64,000 nt of DNA, taken from the NCBI GenBank assembly GCA_024195585.1, contig SWBL01000277.1, forward strand, positions 1 through 64,000, read 5' to 3'. Source of the DNA: Aureobasidium sp. EXF-3400 (taxonomy: Eukaryota; Ascomycota; Dothideomycetes; Dothideales; Saccotheciaceae). This document shows, in pieces, positions 22,311 to 34,433 of this stretch (position 1 is its first letter; each line of letters opens with the position of its first letter). The notes beneath the pieces are model-generated. The model saw nothing but the letters and a program-made list of their open reading frames with translations, was not told where the DNA came from and did no database searches. Position numbers and translations under genes: made by a program.

Positions 22311-23774
22311 ATGACAGAGGCTGAATCACGTTCGCGTGAGCCCACGTATGGCGACAATTCAGCACGTATACCCCAACGCCATGCGTCCAAACCTGAGCGC
22401 CGCAGGCCTGAAGCCTCGACCCACAGCCAGCACTCGTTGAACGAGGTCGACGCACCTGAGCCTGTGCAAAACAGACAAGACGACTCTGCCTGGCACCGAG
22501 ATGCGCATCTCGAAGACGAGTCTGTCGAATTTGCGCCGACACCTCCCTCGTTCCGCACTCGACACTCGTCATCGCCGCCCTCGTCGCCCCAGAGGAATCC
22601 CCGGTCCCCAATTGCAACTCAGATCTATATTGTTTCCCACCTCGTTTTCTTCTCTCTATGGGGCACCCTTGCTCGATTGGGTATGCAATGGCTCACCTTC
22701 TACCCTGGGGCTCCCTTAGTCACTCCAGTACTCTGGGCTAATGTTGGCGGCTCGTTTGTCATGGGCTTCCTGTCGGAAGACAGACGATTGTTCCGAGAAG
22801 AATGGGGTCTCGACAACATTGATGCTCACACAAGAGAGAAGGCGCTGGAACAAGAACGGTCAGATCCGGATGCTGCCAAGAAGGAGCACGCAAAGACGAA
22901 GAAGACGATACCGCTGTATATCGGCCTGGCCACAGGCTTCTGCGGCTCCTTTACTTCTTTCTCGTCCTTCATGCGCGACGTCTTTCTGGCTCTATCCAAC
23001 AATCTCCCGACTCCTGTGAACCATCCATATTCGACTGTACCTTCTTTCACATCCACGATACATCGCAATGGCGGCTACTCTTTCATGGCTCTGCTTGCGA
23101 TCATCATATACACTGTTGCGCTTTCCCTGACTGCTCTCAAGGTTGGTGCACACCTAGCGCTTGCCCTGGATCGCTTTACGCCTACCTTGCCCTTCAGGCT
23201 TGCTCGTAGATTTCTCGACCCACTGGTTGTGGTCCTTGCTTGGGGGTGTTGGCTCGGTGCCATATTCTTGTCTATATGGCCTCCAGACAGGCCATCAGGC
23301 TCGTCCAGCCGCGGCAGCTGGGCAGATGAGGTCTGGCGTGGTGAGGTCCTGTTCGCGTTGGTCTTTGCGCCTATCGGTTGTCTCCTCCGCTATTATGCGT
23401 CGCTCAAACTCAACCCAATCGCTGGGTCTTTTCCTCTGGGGACTTTCGCCGTCAACGTGTTTGGATGTGCGGTAGAGGCCATGTGCTACTCCATCCAGCA
23501 TGTGCCCGTCACCTCGACCTCTGGTGCTCTGGTTGGTGGAGGTAGAATTGGTTGTCAAGTACTGCAAGGCATCATGGATGGCTTCTGCGGCACTACAACC
23601 ACTGTCAGTACGTGGGTCTCGGAGTTGCAATCCTTGCGTCGGCGACACGCCTATGTGTATGGTATGGTAAGTGTGGTTGCTGGTTTGTGTCTCATGATTA
23701 TCATCATGGGCAGCGTAAGGTGGACTGTAGGATTTAGCACGCCAGCTTGCGTGACCATGCGGACCTCTTTGTGA
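22311..23774 (+). CDS. FEX1: Fluoride exporter, fused dual CrcB domains
   Basis: A 487-residue intronless membrane protein with a hydrophilic, Ser/Pro-rich N-tail of about 105 residues and two CrcB/Fluc repeats. Repeat 1 has GTLARLGMQWL, NVGGSFVMGFL and TGFCGSFTSFSSF. Repeat 2 has APIGCLLRYYASL, GTFAVNVFGC and MDGFCGTTTTVSTW. These Gly/Asn/Phe/Ser/Thr positions line the fluoride pores of Fluc channels. Bacterial Fluc works as a dimer of single domains, while eukaryotic Fex is this fusion joined by a linker helix. The protein sits in the plasma membrane and lets fluoride leave the cell. A charged segment (residues about 165-205) inside repeat 1 is a lineage-typical loop extension. Confidence 0.95.
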   Translation: MTEAESRSREPTYGDNSARIPQRHASKPERRRPEASTHSQHSLNEVDAPEPVQNRQDDSAWHRDAHLEDESVEFAPTPPSFRTRHSSSPPSSPQRNPRSPIATQIYIVSHLVFFSLWGTLARLGMQWLTFYPGAPLVTPVLWANVGGSFVMGFLSEDRRLFREEWGLDNIDAHTREKALEQERSDPDAAKKEHAKTKKTIPLYIGLATGFCGSFTSFSSFMRDVFLALSNNLPTPVNHPYSTVPSFTSTIHRNGGYSFMALLAIIIYTVALSLTALKVGAHLALALDRFTPTLPFRLARRFLDPLVVVLAWGCWLGAIFLSIWPPDRPSGSSSRGSWADEVWRGEVLFALVFAPIGCLLRYYASLKLNPIAGSFPLGTFAVNVFGCAVEAMCYSIQHVPVTSTSGALVGGGRIGCQVLQGIMDGFCGTTTTVSTWVSELQSLRRRHAYVYGMVSVVAGLCLMIIIMGSVRWTVGFSTPACVTMRTSL

Positions 23775-25204
23775 TAGTATACCATCTATCGTCTGGGTTG
23801 AGGACAATATCATCGCCTTCTTCCAACCATCATATGACTGACGTGGAAAATAAAAGCGGACACGGCCGAATATCATGAAAATCTTAATCTATGATGATGC
23901 TTTCTTCCCGCGATGATCATCATGCGAAAGCCCTGCAGGACCCCAAGTATCAAGGGGTCGAGAAATCAAGGATGCGCCACTGCTTTTGCAAGGGCACTTC
24001 CAAGGCAAAGGGCACTATCAACTGACCATGCCACCATGGTCCACAAGCCGCGTGTACGCGAGCCAAGAACACTTGCAAGTTAGCAGCAGAAAAAAGACTC
24101 TGAGACATACACGAGTTGAAATCGAATAGTTGTTGTTAACGACGTCATTGAGAAAACAGTGGAGACGATCTTTGGGGAAGAAAGAGCCGCAAGAAGCCAC
24201 CGCTGTTCTTCACTTGTGGCTGGTGGCTTTGTGACTACTGATTTGCAGGAACTCTTCTTGCAACGCATGAACAGAAATACGAGCCTTCTTGCTGAGCCTG
24301 GTCAGATTGCCTGATCGAACCATCCTTGATCCAGGCATGGCGATTGTGGGACGGCAGAGGATCGAAATTACCCCAAAGTGGATGAGGCCCAAGCTCTTCT
24401 TAAAGCTCTCTTCGAGGACGAGGGTTGTCTACCATTTAGAACCCCATTCGTGTTGCGCGAAAAGCTGCTTGTTTTGAACTGGCAAACAGTGGAATGCGGT
24501 GCGCTGGCGTTTGGAATTAACCTTAGCACACTGTCGACTACTCCCTTACCGTTAAGTTCACGTGCCTCCTTCATCTTGTTGTCCAACCGTCGAACAAGGA
24601 AAAGAGTAAAGCGGGGGGTGGACGATGATGGACGTGGCGCCCGCGGCGGATTGGTTCATGTCCCTGGTCTCCATGCATGCAGTGGTCTGTTTGGCCCCCT
24701 TGGTCTTGCGTGAGTAGTGTAAAGAACGGCGCACGGCGTGTGTGTATGGCAAACAAGTCGAGAAGAGCGACCAGATGGGTGAGCGGACATGGCAAGGAGC
24801 TCATCCTTTTGGGATGGATGACAACCTTTGGAATCTGTCGACTTGGCGCACGACGTATCTGGGGAAACCAAGGTGGTGATGGCTAGTGACGCAGATCAGC
24901 GGCAGAAAGGTAAATCGATCATCGAGCCCGTTTTGGGGAAGGCGCGACGGGCCATGATGTAATGCAGGAGGTGCGAGCAACGCGCCCTTCTCTCAAAACC
25001 CATCGTGTTTCCCTTGCAGCGAAACATCATCCTAATTCCACGTCTTTTCTCCTTTGCAGTTTAGATACCCCCCTTCCACGATACCAGCCACGTTACTTTG
25101 TTAATTTTACCCGATTGACGATCACGACCTTCCCCCCCTCTCTCACATTCAGATACCCCCCAGACATATTCCAGATACCCTACAACCTACCACAGTAATT
25201 CATC
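23775..25204 (+). promoter_or_regulatory. Long upstream region of the HAM1-like gene with repeated AGATACCC
   Basis: 1.4 kb upstream of the highly codon-biased HAM1-like gene. AGATACCC occurs three times in the same orientation within 120 nt: 25063-25070, 25151-25158 and 25173-25180. It lies in a pyrimidine-rich leader that ends at the ATG (25205). The rest has only short frames without family resemblance. Confidence 0.5.
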
Positions 25205-28200
25205 ATGGCGCCCTCTGCGTCAGTCAACGTTCCCACGAACACCAAGATCAAGGAGCAGGATGTCAACAACAAGCTCCAGCTCTATGGAATCTTCTCTGGT
25301 AAGTCTTTCCATCGATGCGATAACGTCAAGTGGCAATCGTGCTAATATGCGCTCGCTACAGCCTTCAGCAATGGCAAGGTCCCATCAAACAAGCAGATCG
25401 ATGTTGCTATGAACAGCGCTCTCGCATCGCGACCGCTCTCAAACCCTTCGAAGAAGCTCTCGACAGAGGGTCAGAAGCTCGTTGGTGACTTGCGCGAGGT
25501 TGTTGAGCAGGCCAAGCTTCTGCTCTTGACCAAGAACGAGGGCAACCTCCTTCAGGACTTCATTTGGCAAACTCAGCAGATTTCCGGCGCCAATGCCGGC
25601 ACTCCCAACGCTCCTGTCGACAAGGACACTGCTAAGCAGCACGGCAACGAGGCCCTTGACGGTCTCCGCACCCTCGGCACGCTTATTCTTTCCAACGGTC
25701 AATTCCGCAAGCTCTGTAAGTACAAGCTGTATTGGCAACCTCGTTCTCGGCTAACAAGTTCTCAGTGAGCGATGCTAGCATTCTCTTCAGAGATATGGCC
25801 GGCGATGCTGCCCAGAAGGCGGCCAACAAGGTCAACCCTTCCGAGGATGAGCTCAACCAGATCGACAAGCCTGCTGAGGATAACACTTGGCACGATGTCC
25901 CTGACCTTTCAAAGGACAACCTCAAGAACCAGGCCAAGTCCAAGTACAACGAGCAGAAGCCCTTTAACAGAGATCAGGCTAAGGGTGCTCTCGGTGATGC
26001 CACCCAGGCTGCTCACCCCAGTGGCTCTCGTGACCCTACCGATGTCGCTGACCTCGCTCGCCGCGATCAGCAGCAGAACACCAACTCTGGTGTCGATGCC
26101 ACCAAGGGCCTTCAGCATGGTGCCGACCGTCTCCAGCAGCAAGCCCGTGAGAACGTTCCTGAGGAGACCCAGGAGCGTGCTCGCAATGCCAGAGACCGCA
26201 CCAACAACTACATGAAGGAGAAGCTCCCCAAGGAGCGCCGCGAGCAGGCCATCTACCGCCTGAAGAAGATGGTCGTTGAGATCCAGGGCCACCAGGACTG
26301 TACGTTATCCTTTCCCTACCAAGCTTTGCTTGCAGCTACTGACTTCTTCTAGACCACCAAGCCATTGATACTCTCCTTCGTCTTGCCGAGCAGTACTCCG
26401 GCCACACTAAGAACCTGGCCAACCAGAGCCAGGGCACCGTCAAGGGCGCCCACAACGACGACAGTCTGCAGATGGCCGAGGCCGACCTCAAGACTCTCAT
26501 CGAGCGCTTCGCCAACGGCACCTCCCTCGATGACATGTTCGAGTCCATCAACGTCATCTACCGCGATGCCGACAGCGACCCCGAGCTTAAGGGTTGGTTC
26601 ACTCACATGAACAGATATATCCGCAAGTGCCTCAAGGAGCAAGGATACGTCCTCCAGGACGACTCCACCGAGGAGTTCAACAAGCTCTACGACCAGGGCG
26701 AGTTCCTTCTCCGCGACCGCTACCGCAACCACACCGACAGAATCTCGGACGAGTTCAAGTTCTACATTGACCAGTTCAACCAGGACAGACAGAACGTCGC
26801 CTTCGGTGATGCCGTCCAGAAGCTCTTCCTCGACCTCGGTCAGGATGAGAACGGCGAGGCTCAGTTCAAGCCTCACCTTATTAAGGATTTGACTGAGGTT
26901 ATCCTCCCCGGTGTCTTCGAGTCCATCCGTTACGTCCCTATCCCTCGTATCGAGTACTCCGACCCCATGATCGATGCCGTTGTTGAGAACCTCGTCCTTG
27001 AGGGTGACAACCTTGCTCCCAACGTCTTGGAGTTCGGCAGCGACAACTACTGGCGCTGGGGACGCAAGTCCATCACCAGCAAGAACAAGAACAAGGTCAT
27101 GCTCTCCGTCTCCGGCATCCAGTGCGATCTTCGCGATGTTAGCTACTACATCAAGAAGAAGGAGGGCTTCCCCAGCATCACCGACAAGGGTGTCATGGAC
27201 ATCTTCCTCGGCGGTACCGGCCTGAGCTTCAAGGTCGCCATGGAGACTGCAGACAAGACCGATGGCAAGCACTTCTTCAAGGTCAACACTGTTCACGTTG
27301 ACATCAAGAACATCAACATCAAGCTGAAGCAGTCCAACCACAAGCTTCTCTTCAACATGTTCAAGCCTCTTCTCCTCAAGGTCATGCGTCCCGCCATCCA
27401 GAAGGTTGCCGAGAAGCAGATCCGCGACAACATCCACCAGCTTGATGAGCTGCTGTACGGTATCCACCAGGAGGCCAAGAGAGCTGAGGCCCAGGCCAAG
27501 CAAAACCCCGACCCTGAGAACATCCAGAACATGTACCAGCGTTACGCCACTTCCGCCCAGCAGAAGTTCACCAAGGGCAAGCAAAAGAAGGACGAGGTCG
27601 CTGCCGACAAGAAGGTCAACATGGCCGTCACCCAGCACGACAGCATCTTCAAGAACATCGCCCTTCCCGGCGGTATCAGCACCAAGGCTACCGAGTACAA
27701 GGACCTTGCCGCTAAGGGCGACAAGTGGGAGTCCCCCATCTTCAGCATTGGATCTGCTAGAGAGACTTCCAACCTTCCCAAGATGGCTGCCATCTCCCGC
27801 AAGCCTCACCGTGTCAACCAGGAGGGTGTTCGTGGTCCCAACAACCTCGGCACTAACCAGTACGGCTCAGGATTCGATGGATCCTCTGACACTGGCCCCA
27901 GCGGTGGTCTCAACACCTCGGGCAACTCTGGCTACGGCTCTCAGAACACTGGCTATGGCTCTCAGAGCACTGGCTACGGCTCCCAGAGCACTGGTTACCA
28001 CGGTGACTCCAACACTGCTGGTCTAACTGGTCAGGTTCCCGTCCGCAGCGGCAACACTCTTGGCTCTGGTCTCGACCAGAACACCACCAACACCACCGGT
28101 TACCACCAAGGTTCTTCCCACTACGGTGCTGGTGAGGGCCCTTTGGGCGCTGGCCGTGAGTCCACTGGTGCTGGCAACTTCGGTGGTGAGGTCGACCGTG

Positions 28201-28340
28201 CCTTCCACGATGCCACCAGCACTGGTGCTACTACTGGCGCTACTGGCACAACTGCTGGTGTCACCGGCACCACCGGCACTGAGAGCTCTGGCAACACTTT
28301 CTTCGGAAAGAACAACCCAGTCTTCCAGGGACGCGTCTAG
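25205..28340 (+). CDS. HAM1-like protein (DUF5923 + DUF4449, predicted lipid-binding fold)
   Basis: Four exons: 25205-25298, 25362-25715, 25766-26299 and 26353-28340; 989 residues. The N-terminal part (LYGIFSAFSNGKVPSNKQIDVAMNS, then LVGDLREVVEQAKLLL) and the middle/C-terminal part (VPIPRIEYSDPMIDAVVENL, WRWGRKS, VSYYIKKKEGFPSITDKGVMDI) match the fungal HAM1-like family. The C-terminal domain resembles BPI/TULIP-type lipid-binding proteins. A long charged, helix-prone stretch (about 155-300) separates the parts. The tail after residue 860 is Gly/Ser/Thr-rich with tandem GYGSQ(N/S)T repeats. The molecular function is not established. Codon choice is strongly biased to C-ending and AAG codons, unlike its neighbours, suggesting high expression. 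Confidence 0.88.
27930..27992 (+). repeat. Tandem 21-nt repeat coding GYGSQ(N/S)T
   Basis: Three head-to-tail 21-nt units in the C-terminal tail of the HAM1-like gene, each coding Gly-Tyr-Gly-Ser-Gln-(Asn/Ser)-Thr, followed by a decayed partial unit (GYHGDS). The units differ at a few bases. Confidence 0.85.
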
Positions 28341-30550
28341 AGCATCGCGTCTGATGCCTGATTTCTTTGATTATTCTGTTTCGCGATGCTTTTTACCGTC
28401 ATGATACCACTGCCGCACGACAGTCGCGAATATGGATGAGGACATGAGAAGATACGTTATACCCAGCCAGCAACATAGCAAGGAGATGGACACAATTAAT
28501 GATTGGAGGGAGTGTGTTTCATGCGGCATTCTTCAGAAAAACAATCCGCGCTTTTCCTACTTTTTGTACTTTAGTGTTATAAGTTAATGATTTTTTCGCC
28601 TACTCTTGCTCCCAATGCGTATTATCTCCCTGCATGCCGTGCCAAAGTCTGTAACTCCAGTCTAGAGTCATGACCATACAATTCCATAAATAACGCTGTA
28701 CAGTGCTTCATATATGGTAGACAAATTCTAGGAGCCTATGGTATTGGGACTCTTCGTGAATACTTCCTATCACCGACCAACTTGTGCGTCTCTATGGCTG
28801 TTCATGTGACATACTTTCGAATTTGGGCGGGTATCGTGGTTGTGATCGTAGCGGGTCTCGTGATGCGGTACTGTATCGTCCTTTTTCCTCAAGTGCGGAA
28901 GTATGGAGGACAACCCTGTCCATAATCTCTATTCATCTCTGCGTCGCTCCCTACAAGAGTGGAACATAATTATTATACACAAAAGGAACAACAACTTCAA
29001 CACATCATGAGGCGAATAAGCATGGCAATAACTCGCGGCAGTTCACCATGCTCGGGCACTTTACCGCACCTTCTCGACTCCTGGAATCGCGACGCTCGAT
29101 GCGGTCGGTACGATACAGGCCGGAGCCCTGATGCATCATTGCATGTTCCTTATGGGCTGACACGTACCGGGAGAAGGCTAAAAAAGCAAGCACTAGCTAA
29201 TATAAGCACACGTCCGAAGCTATTGGCAAAGTCTCATGCAGGTGGACTGGACGCGGAACATTTCTGATCCAGTCGCGGGACTTCGGCTTCCCAGCATGAG
29301 CCGCGAACAGAAGCCAAATGACCTTTTGTTGCTTTATATGGGCACAATGGCCCGTACGAAGGATTCATTGTTTGTTCACTTGTATTCGAGTACTCTTTGG
29401 CAACGAGTGATGCAAATATAGCGTAGACAGCTGATGGTCAACATGGTTTGCTTCCTCAGCTCCACCAACTTTTGAGCGGAGGCACTTTGGGCCTTCGGAC
29501 TCTTGGCATGTGGTCGGTTTCCGTGAAGCCTAATTTTGGTGGACCTCAGCCCAATAGGGAAGAGAAGCGAACCAGAAACAGCACACGACGCCTTCTACAG
29601 TCCAGCCAGATCCTCACACCGACGTGTTCGGCGTATCGATGCCCCGATCTTTATCGTCGTACAGCATACCATAGCAACAGTAGACGACGTGCGCCGCTCT
29701 GTGGGCTGTGCTTGGTCTGCGTGAGAAAACGCATCGGCAGGTGTCAAGAACGACCCTACCTGCTTGCCTACAACGTCTCACTCACACCTGACAACGAAGA
29801 TACTTTCCGAATAGGTTTCAGCTTGGCTGTATAACCAATGCTCCGGCTGACAGGCTTCAGCTTGGCTTCTTGAGCCTCCGCCTTCGCCTCGTGGCTGCTC
29901 AAGCTCTGTTGCTTGCAGTGCACAAGAAGAGTCGTCAAGAGAGCGGAAAGCATGTTTCTGGGATACCCACCCGTCTCCACTTCCAATTCGGGATCATGCC
30001 AAGGCATGCGGCATATGGGCATATGCATGTCTGCATCAGAAGCTTGGAAGCGATCCATTCCTTCGGCCTTCCACTTTGCCCTTGGCTCTAACTACCTGCG
30101 GTTCTTCCATGGTGAACTTGGGGACATGGCATCCCAGCTACTCCTGCTTGACTTCGGCTCTCCTCCTCCAGATGCCTAATTCCTCCCATCTCCAGTTACG
30201 TGACGCTCCTTGCATCCTCTGCATGGTCCCGTCGAATCGTGGAAGAGGGTCGAGATGCCCACAGCCTGCAGCAACCCGCTTCCAAATCGAGATTGCCTGC
30301 TGATGCGCTGAACCTATGATGAATTCATGTAAGTGAGATATGCATCCGTAGGTGTGCTACTACAGTTGGAGCTCAGTGGGACTGTGGGAACAAAAGAGGG
30401 GCACGCCTTGAAGTTTTCTATCTCTATAATCTGGCCCCCATCTGTGTTTTCTGTTCTTCCAATCTCTTCTCGCTCCCACAACTTGCAATCTTCCCTGTTC
30501 ACTACAAACAACACTCCAGGAACACGTCAACAAGACGTAAACAGGTACAC
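28341..30550. other. 2.2-kb intergenic region before the MFS gene
   Basis: No convincing gene on either strand. A short direct repeat, TTCAGCTTGGCT, occurs at about 29818 and 29856. The rest looks like ordinary intergenic sequence. It probably contains the promoter of the efflux pump gene. Confidence 0.35.
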
Positions 30551-32550
30551 ATGGGCAAAGTCAGCCCCGAGCCAGGCTTCCATACCACGGTAGGATCTCC
30601 AACATGACATCGATGCCGAGGCTGTTTACTGATTCGACATAGCCTTCAACAACCTCTACCAAGGTGCCATCGCCTTCAGAAGAGTTTCCGGGGTTTCTGA
30701 AGGACCTCAGAGACATGAAGGATCCCGTCATCAGTGCAACGTATGACGAATCCAACAATGGCCGGGTATCACCTCTGGATACACCTGTAGCACCTTCCGC
30801 GTCATCATCCCGCTATAACTCAAAACATGTCTCTGTGAATTCTCGCAGCGAACTACTCGCTACTGAGAGCTGGCTTACACAGAGCATGGAAAAAGTTCCA
30901 CAGATCCCCGCCATCTACACTAATGGACGTCGTAACTCAACGAATTCTCTGTTACTCCAAGCAGCCGGGAAACTGGAACCTTATGAGGCTCTGGGAAACG
31001 TGTCTATAGAGCACATGGCTCCGCCTCCGTCAGTGCCAGAACAACAGCACCCGGAACTGAGAATTGGCGGGTTTCACGAGGTAAGTCCGGCAGCTTTCTA
31101 TCATTTTATACTTGCTGATGTCTGTAACAAGGCAATGTTTATCGGAGTCGTTGTGATGGCTCAGTTTATGTGTCTTGCAGGTCTGGGTCAAGTAATCGCG
31201 CCAGTCAAGATTATAGCCTCTGGGCTTGGTGTCGACAATCCTGGCCAAGAAGCGTGGTTCTCGGCTGCATACAGTCTCACCACTGGTACATTTATCCTGA
31301 TCGCCGGACGACTAGGTGACATCCTCGGTCACAAACGCGTGTTTGTGTTCGGGTACCTGTTTCTTGGAATCTGGTCCGGATTTGCCGGGTTCAGTGCTTA
31401 CGTCGGCAGGCAGATCTTTTTCGACGTCTGCAGAGGCATGCAGGGTATCGGCAGTGCTTTACTGGCTCCCAACGCTCTCGCACTGCTTGGCCGCGCATAC
31501 CCTCCAGGTATCAAGAAGAATCTCACCTTTGCGTTGTTCGGCGCCATGGCACCCTGGGGATTTGTAATCGGTGCACTCTTCGGAGCTCTCTTCTCGCAGA
31601 CCACGTGGTGGCCCTGGACTTTCTGGAGCTATGGTGCCGCAGCATTCGCCCTGTCAGCATTTTCGCTGCTCATCGTGCCCAAACAACTAGCCAAGGAGGC
31701 TCAATTCGCTGGCGTCACCAATGTACCTGGGTTCGACTGGACGGGTAGTGCGCTGGGTGTCATCGGCCTGGTACTTGTCAACGTCGCCTTCAACAATGGA
31801 CCCCTGTACGGATGGTCCACACCTCACGTGTACTTTGTTCTCATCATCGGAGTGCTGGTACTGGTGGCATTCCTCTGGGTCGAACGTCGGGCTGAGTCTC
31901 CGCTGTTGCCCGTGTCCGCCTTCAACGGAACAGTTACTTACACCATGGCTTTGATCGGCATCGGTTGGGGCAGTTTCGGTATCTGGATCTACTACTCATG
32001 GCGCTTCCTAGAAGAGTTCCGCCACTTGTCACCCCTCAACGTGTCTGCACAATTCACGCCCGCCTTGGTTTGCGGACTCATCGCCGCTGGTGCCACAGGC
32101 TTCATGCTTACGCACACTCCCGTGTCCTTTACAATGCTGATCGCTATGCTGGCCTTCTGCGTCGGACAAGCAATCTCGGCGTTTATGCCTGTTCACCAGG
32201 CTTACTGGCCTCAGATGTTCGTTTCCATTCTGATCATGCCTTTCGGTATGGACATGTCCTTCCCTGCTGCTACTGTCATTCTTTCCAACCACATGCCTCG
32301 CGAACACCAAGGTCTTGCGGCCTCGTTGGTAAACACCATGGTCAACTACTCAATCTCGCTGGCTTTGGGTATCGCTGGCACGGTCGAAGTGTCTGTCATG
32401 GCTCATGACGGTACGCTCGAAGACGCGATATGGGGTGTGAGATGCGCTTTCTTCACTGGTCTCGCTCTTGCTGGTTGTGGTGTTTTGCTCGGTGTTTCAT
32501 ACTTCATCAAGTCAATGATCAAAGAAGGCTGGAAGGTAGCGCAGCACTAA
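30551..32550 (+). CDS. MFS drug:H+ antiporter, DHA2 family, Atr1-like
   Basis: Three exons: 30551-30589, 30643-31080 and 31132-32550; 631 residues. The ATG at 30551 (MGKVSPEPGFHTT) opens a 39-nt exon. Intron 1 (30590-30642) has a TACTGATT branch-like site. Intron 2 (31081-31131) is 51 nt, in frame and stop-free. Removing it joins GGFHE to AMFIGVVVMAQ, which restores the first membrane helix as seen in related pumps. About 145 hydrophilic N-terminal residues precede some 14 hydrophobic segments. Motif A-like GRLGDILGHKRVF and the motif C-like MAPWGFVIGALFGALF are present. GWGSFGIWIYYSWRFLEEFRHLSPL is typical of the aminotriazole-resistance Atr1/boron-efflux group. Substrate is unknown, and no biosynthetic cluster adjoins. 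Confidence 0.9.
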
Positions 32551-33161
32551 AGCTTGTATCTATTTTGTGTTTATCGCGGCTGTTTGGTTTTGTTGTGGTT
32601 AATCTTGGGCTGGTCTGTGTCAAGGTGTTCGTCGAAGCGTTATTTTTGCTACAGGACAAAAGGCCGAGAGAAGTCCTTAAGAAGAAATCATATTTGTTCG
32701 ACTTTTCAAACTACACAGTTTTCAAGTGCGATGAATGCACAAGTAGCTCTTTCCTGTTGCAAGTGTTTTGCTAATAACCGATGTATGCCATCCCGCTCTT
32801 TCCTCATTTGATGTCGGTCGGCTAGCACAGGTCAATGAGCCGATTCCTGGTTCGACTCGTCTCCAAGACACCACAATCAGATCGACGCTCACAAGATATA
32901 ACGAGTAAAGTCATGTCCAAGGAGATCAGGCTCTGTCCATCTATTCCTTGACTTAGACCAGTTGGACCCCTGGGTTCGAAGATAACTGTCAAAATACACA
33001 AGGCAGTCTTCTCGTTGGAGCTAGGCCATGGGGGCGAGGTGAAGTGTAATACGTGTAACCAGTGTCTCATCTCTCCGTTCGGATATCGATGGTACCTTGC
33101 AGCCCGTCGAATGACTTTGGGATCAGTCTCGAGACGGTCGATGACGTTGACACCACACAAC
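32551..33161. other. Convergent 3' intergenic region
   Basis: 611 nt between the converging MFS and JMJD7-like genes. It is T-rich after the MFS stop. No other feature seen. Confidence 0.35.
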
Positions 33162-34433
33162 CTAGTTGTTGACCGCTCTGGCGACATCGCGAGCAAAGGC
33201 ATTGGCAGCCCAGAATGACCCCCCAAATTCCATATCATACCTAGTTAGAGATGGTTAGCCACGTTTCTCATTCGTCTTAACGTCACACGAGGCTTACCAG
33301 TAGTTGACAGCACAGCAGTAGCCCTCGTCACCACAACTCTGCCCAACCTTGTGATACCACATGGCAGGCAAGTACATCATATCACCCTCGTTGAGCGTAA
33401 CTCGCAACGGCCTCACCAGCTCTGAGTATGGCGTGGGCCTGATGTCAGGGAAATCTGGATCCCATGTAGGTACTGGAACGATCAACTCAGGCTCATCAAG
33501 CACATGCTTCAAATCCTGCACTTTGAGATCCGTCGTCTCGTCATCGTTGGTCGAGATATATGTTGTGCCAGGAATGCTTTGCTCATTGACAGCAGCAGCA
33601 GCTGTTGGGGGCATGATGACGAAGTGCTTTTGGCCTCGCACTTGGACGTATAGGTTTTCGTAGTTGTCTTTGTGAAGGGATGTGGTGGAGAGACTGTTGC
33701 CGAGCCAGAAGTTTACAGCCTCAGGCGTCTTTTGAAGGGCGATGCGAGCAAAGGGTATATCAGAAGGGACATCTTCGAAGAGAGAGGAGTACTCATTGCG
33801 GAGGTTGTCGTTTTCTGGTAGGGTTTCAATATCGTGGTTCATCTGGGAGAAGATCCATGAACAACATACGTGTCTGGGCATACTTGATGGGTGTAGGCTC
33901 TGACTGGTTTTCTTCTTGTTCTGCAATGTAGCGGATGACCTTGTCGAAAGGCTCGAGTCGTTCAAGTGGCTTTACATAGGATAATGAACCGTCATCTTCT
34001 TGCAAGACTGCATCTGCGTTGCTTCTTGGGTGTCAATACCTGGACGATGGTCATATAGGTCGAAAGGGAAGGGTAACGAGGCGTTGTAGAGAGGAAGGAG
34101 GAAAGTAATGATGATGATAGAGAAGAAGATGAAAAGGAAAGAACGAATTGGCAAGACCTACCCAAATGGAGTGATTGCTACATTGACGAGGCTGTCACCA
34201 AGGACTTTGAGAAGATAGTGCGAGTCCCATTTTTGAACAGCCGTCCACTCCTCGGCACATTTTCTTACGACAAAAGGTCGGTTCCTCGCAACATACTGCA
34301 TGAATTCTAGAGCACTTGGCTCTTCATATAATTCATCGACGAGACTTGAGTTCAACTCATCATACGTTGTGATGAGCTCCCGGACCGCAATGTCTAGCTT
34401 AGTCGCTTGGTCTTGAGTGTCTGAATGTGCCAT
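33162..34433 (-). CDS. JMJD7: JmjC-type hydroxylase, JMJD7 homologue
   Basis: Four exons on the minus strand: 34162-34433, 33870-34021, 33298-33814 and 33162-33240; 339 residues. The cupin/JmjC core has NFWLGNSLSTTSLHKDNYEN, which supplies the Fe(II)-binding His and Asp of the HxD motif. QVRGQKHFVIMPP follows, and MWYHKVGQ holds the distal His. The last exon completes the family ending NYWYDMEFGG. Splice choices were set by homology: the joint giving YAQTQNDNLRNEYSSLFEDV fits the family and yields a 55-nt intron, whereas the nearest AG would give an impossibly short 27-nt intron. Human JMJD7 is a 2-oxoglutarate-dependent (3S)-lysyl hydroxylase of DRG GTPases. The fungal substrate is inferred only. 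It is head-to-head with the Imp1-like gene. Confidence 0.9.

Noticed and set aside
26349..27809. 486-codon open frame on the minus strand
   Set aside because: It lies antisense to the HAM1-like exon 4, which has clear family motifs. The Leu/Val/Asp-rich composition is the mirror of that gene's codon bias.
30664..30720. Start of the efflux pump at the GTG 30664
   Set aside because: A 39-nt exon with ATG at 30551 and a well-formed 53-nt intron joins in phase.
33842..33869. 27-nt intron ending CCCAG in the JMJD7 gene
   Set aside because: Too short for a fungal intron. The next acceptor gives a 55-nt intron and a better match to the family.
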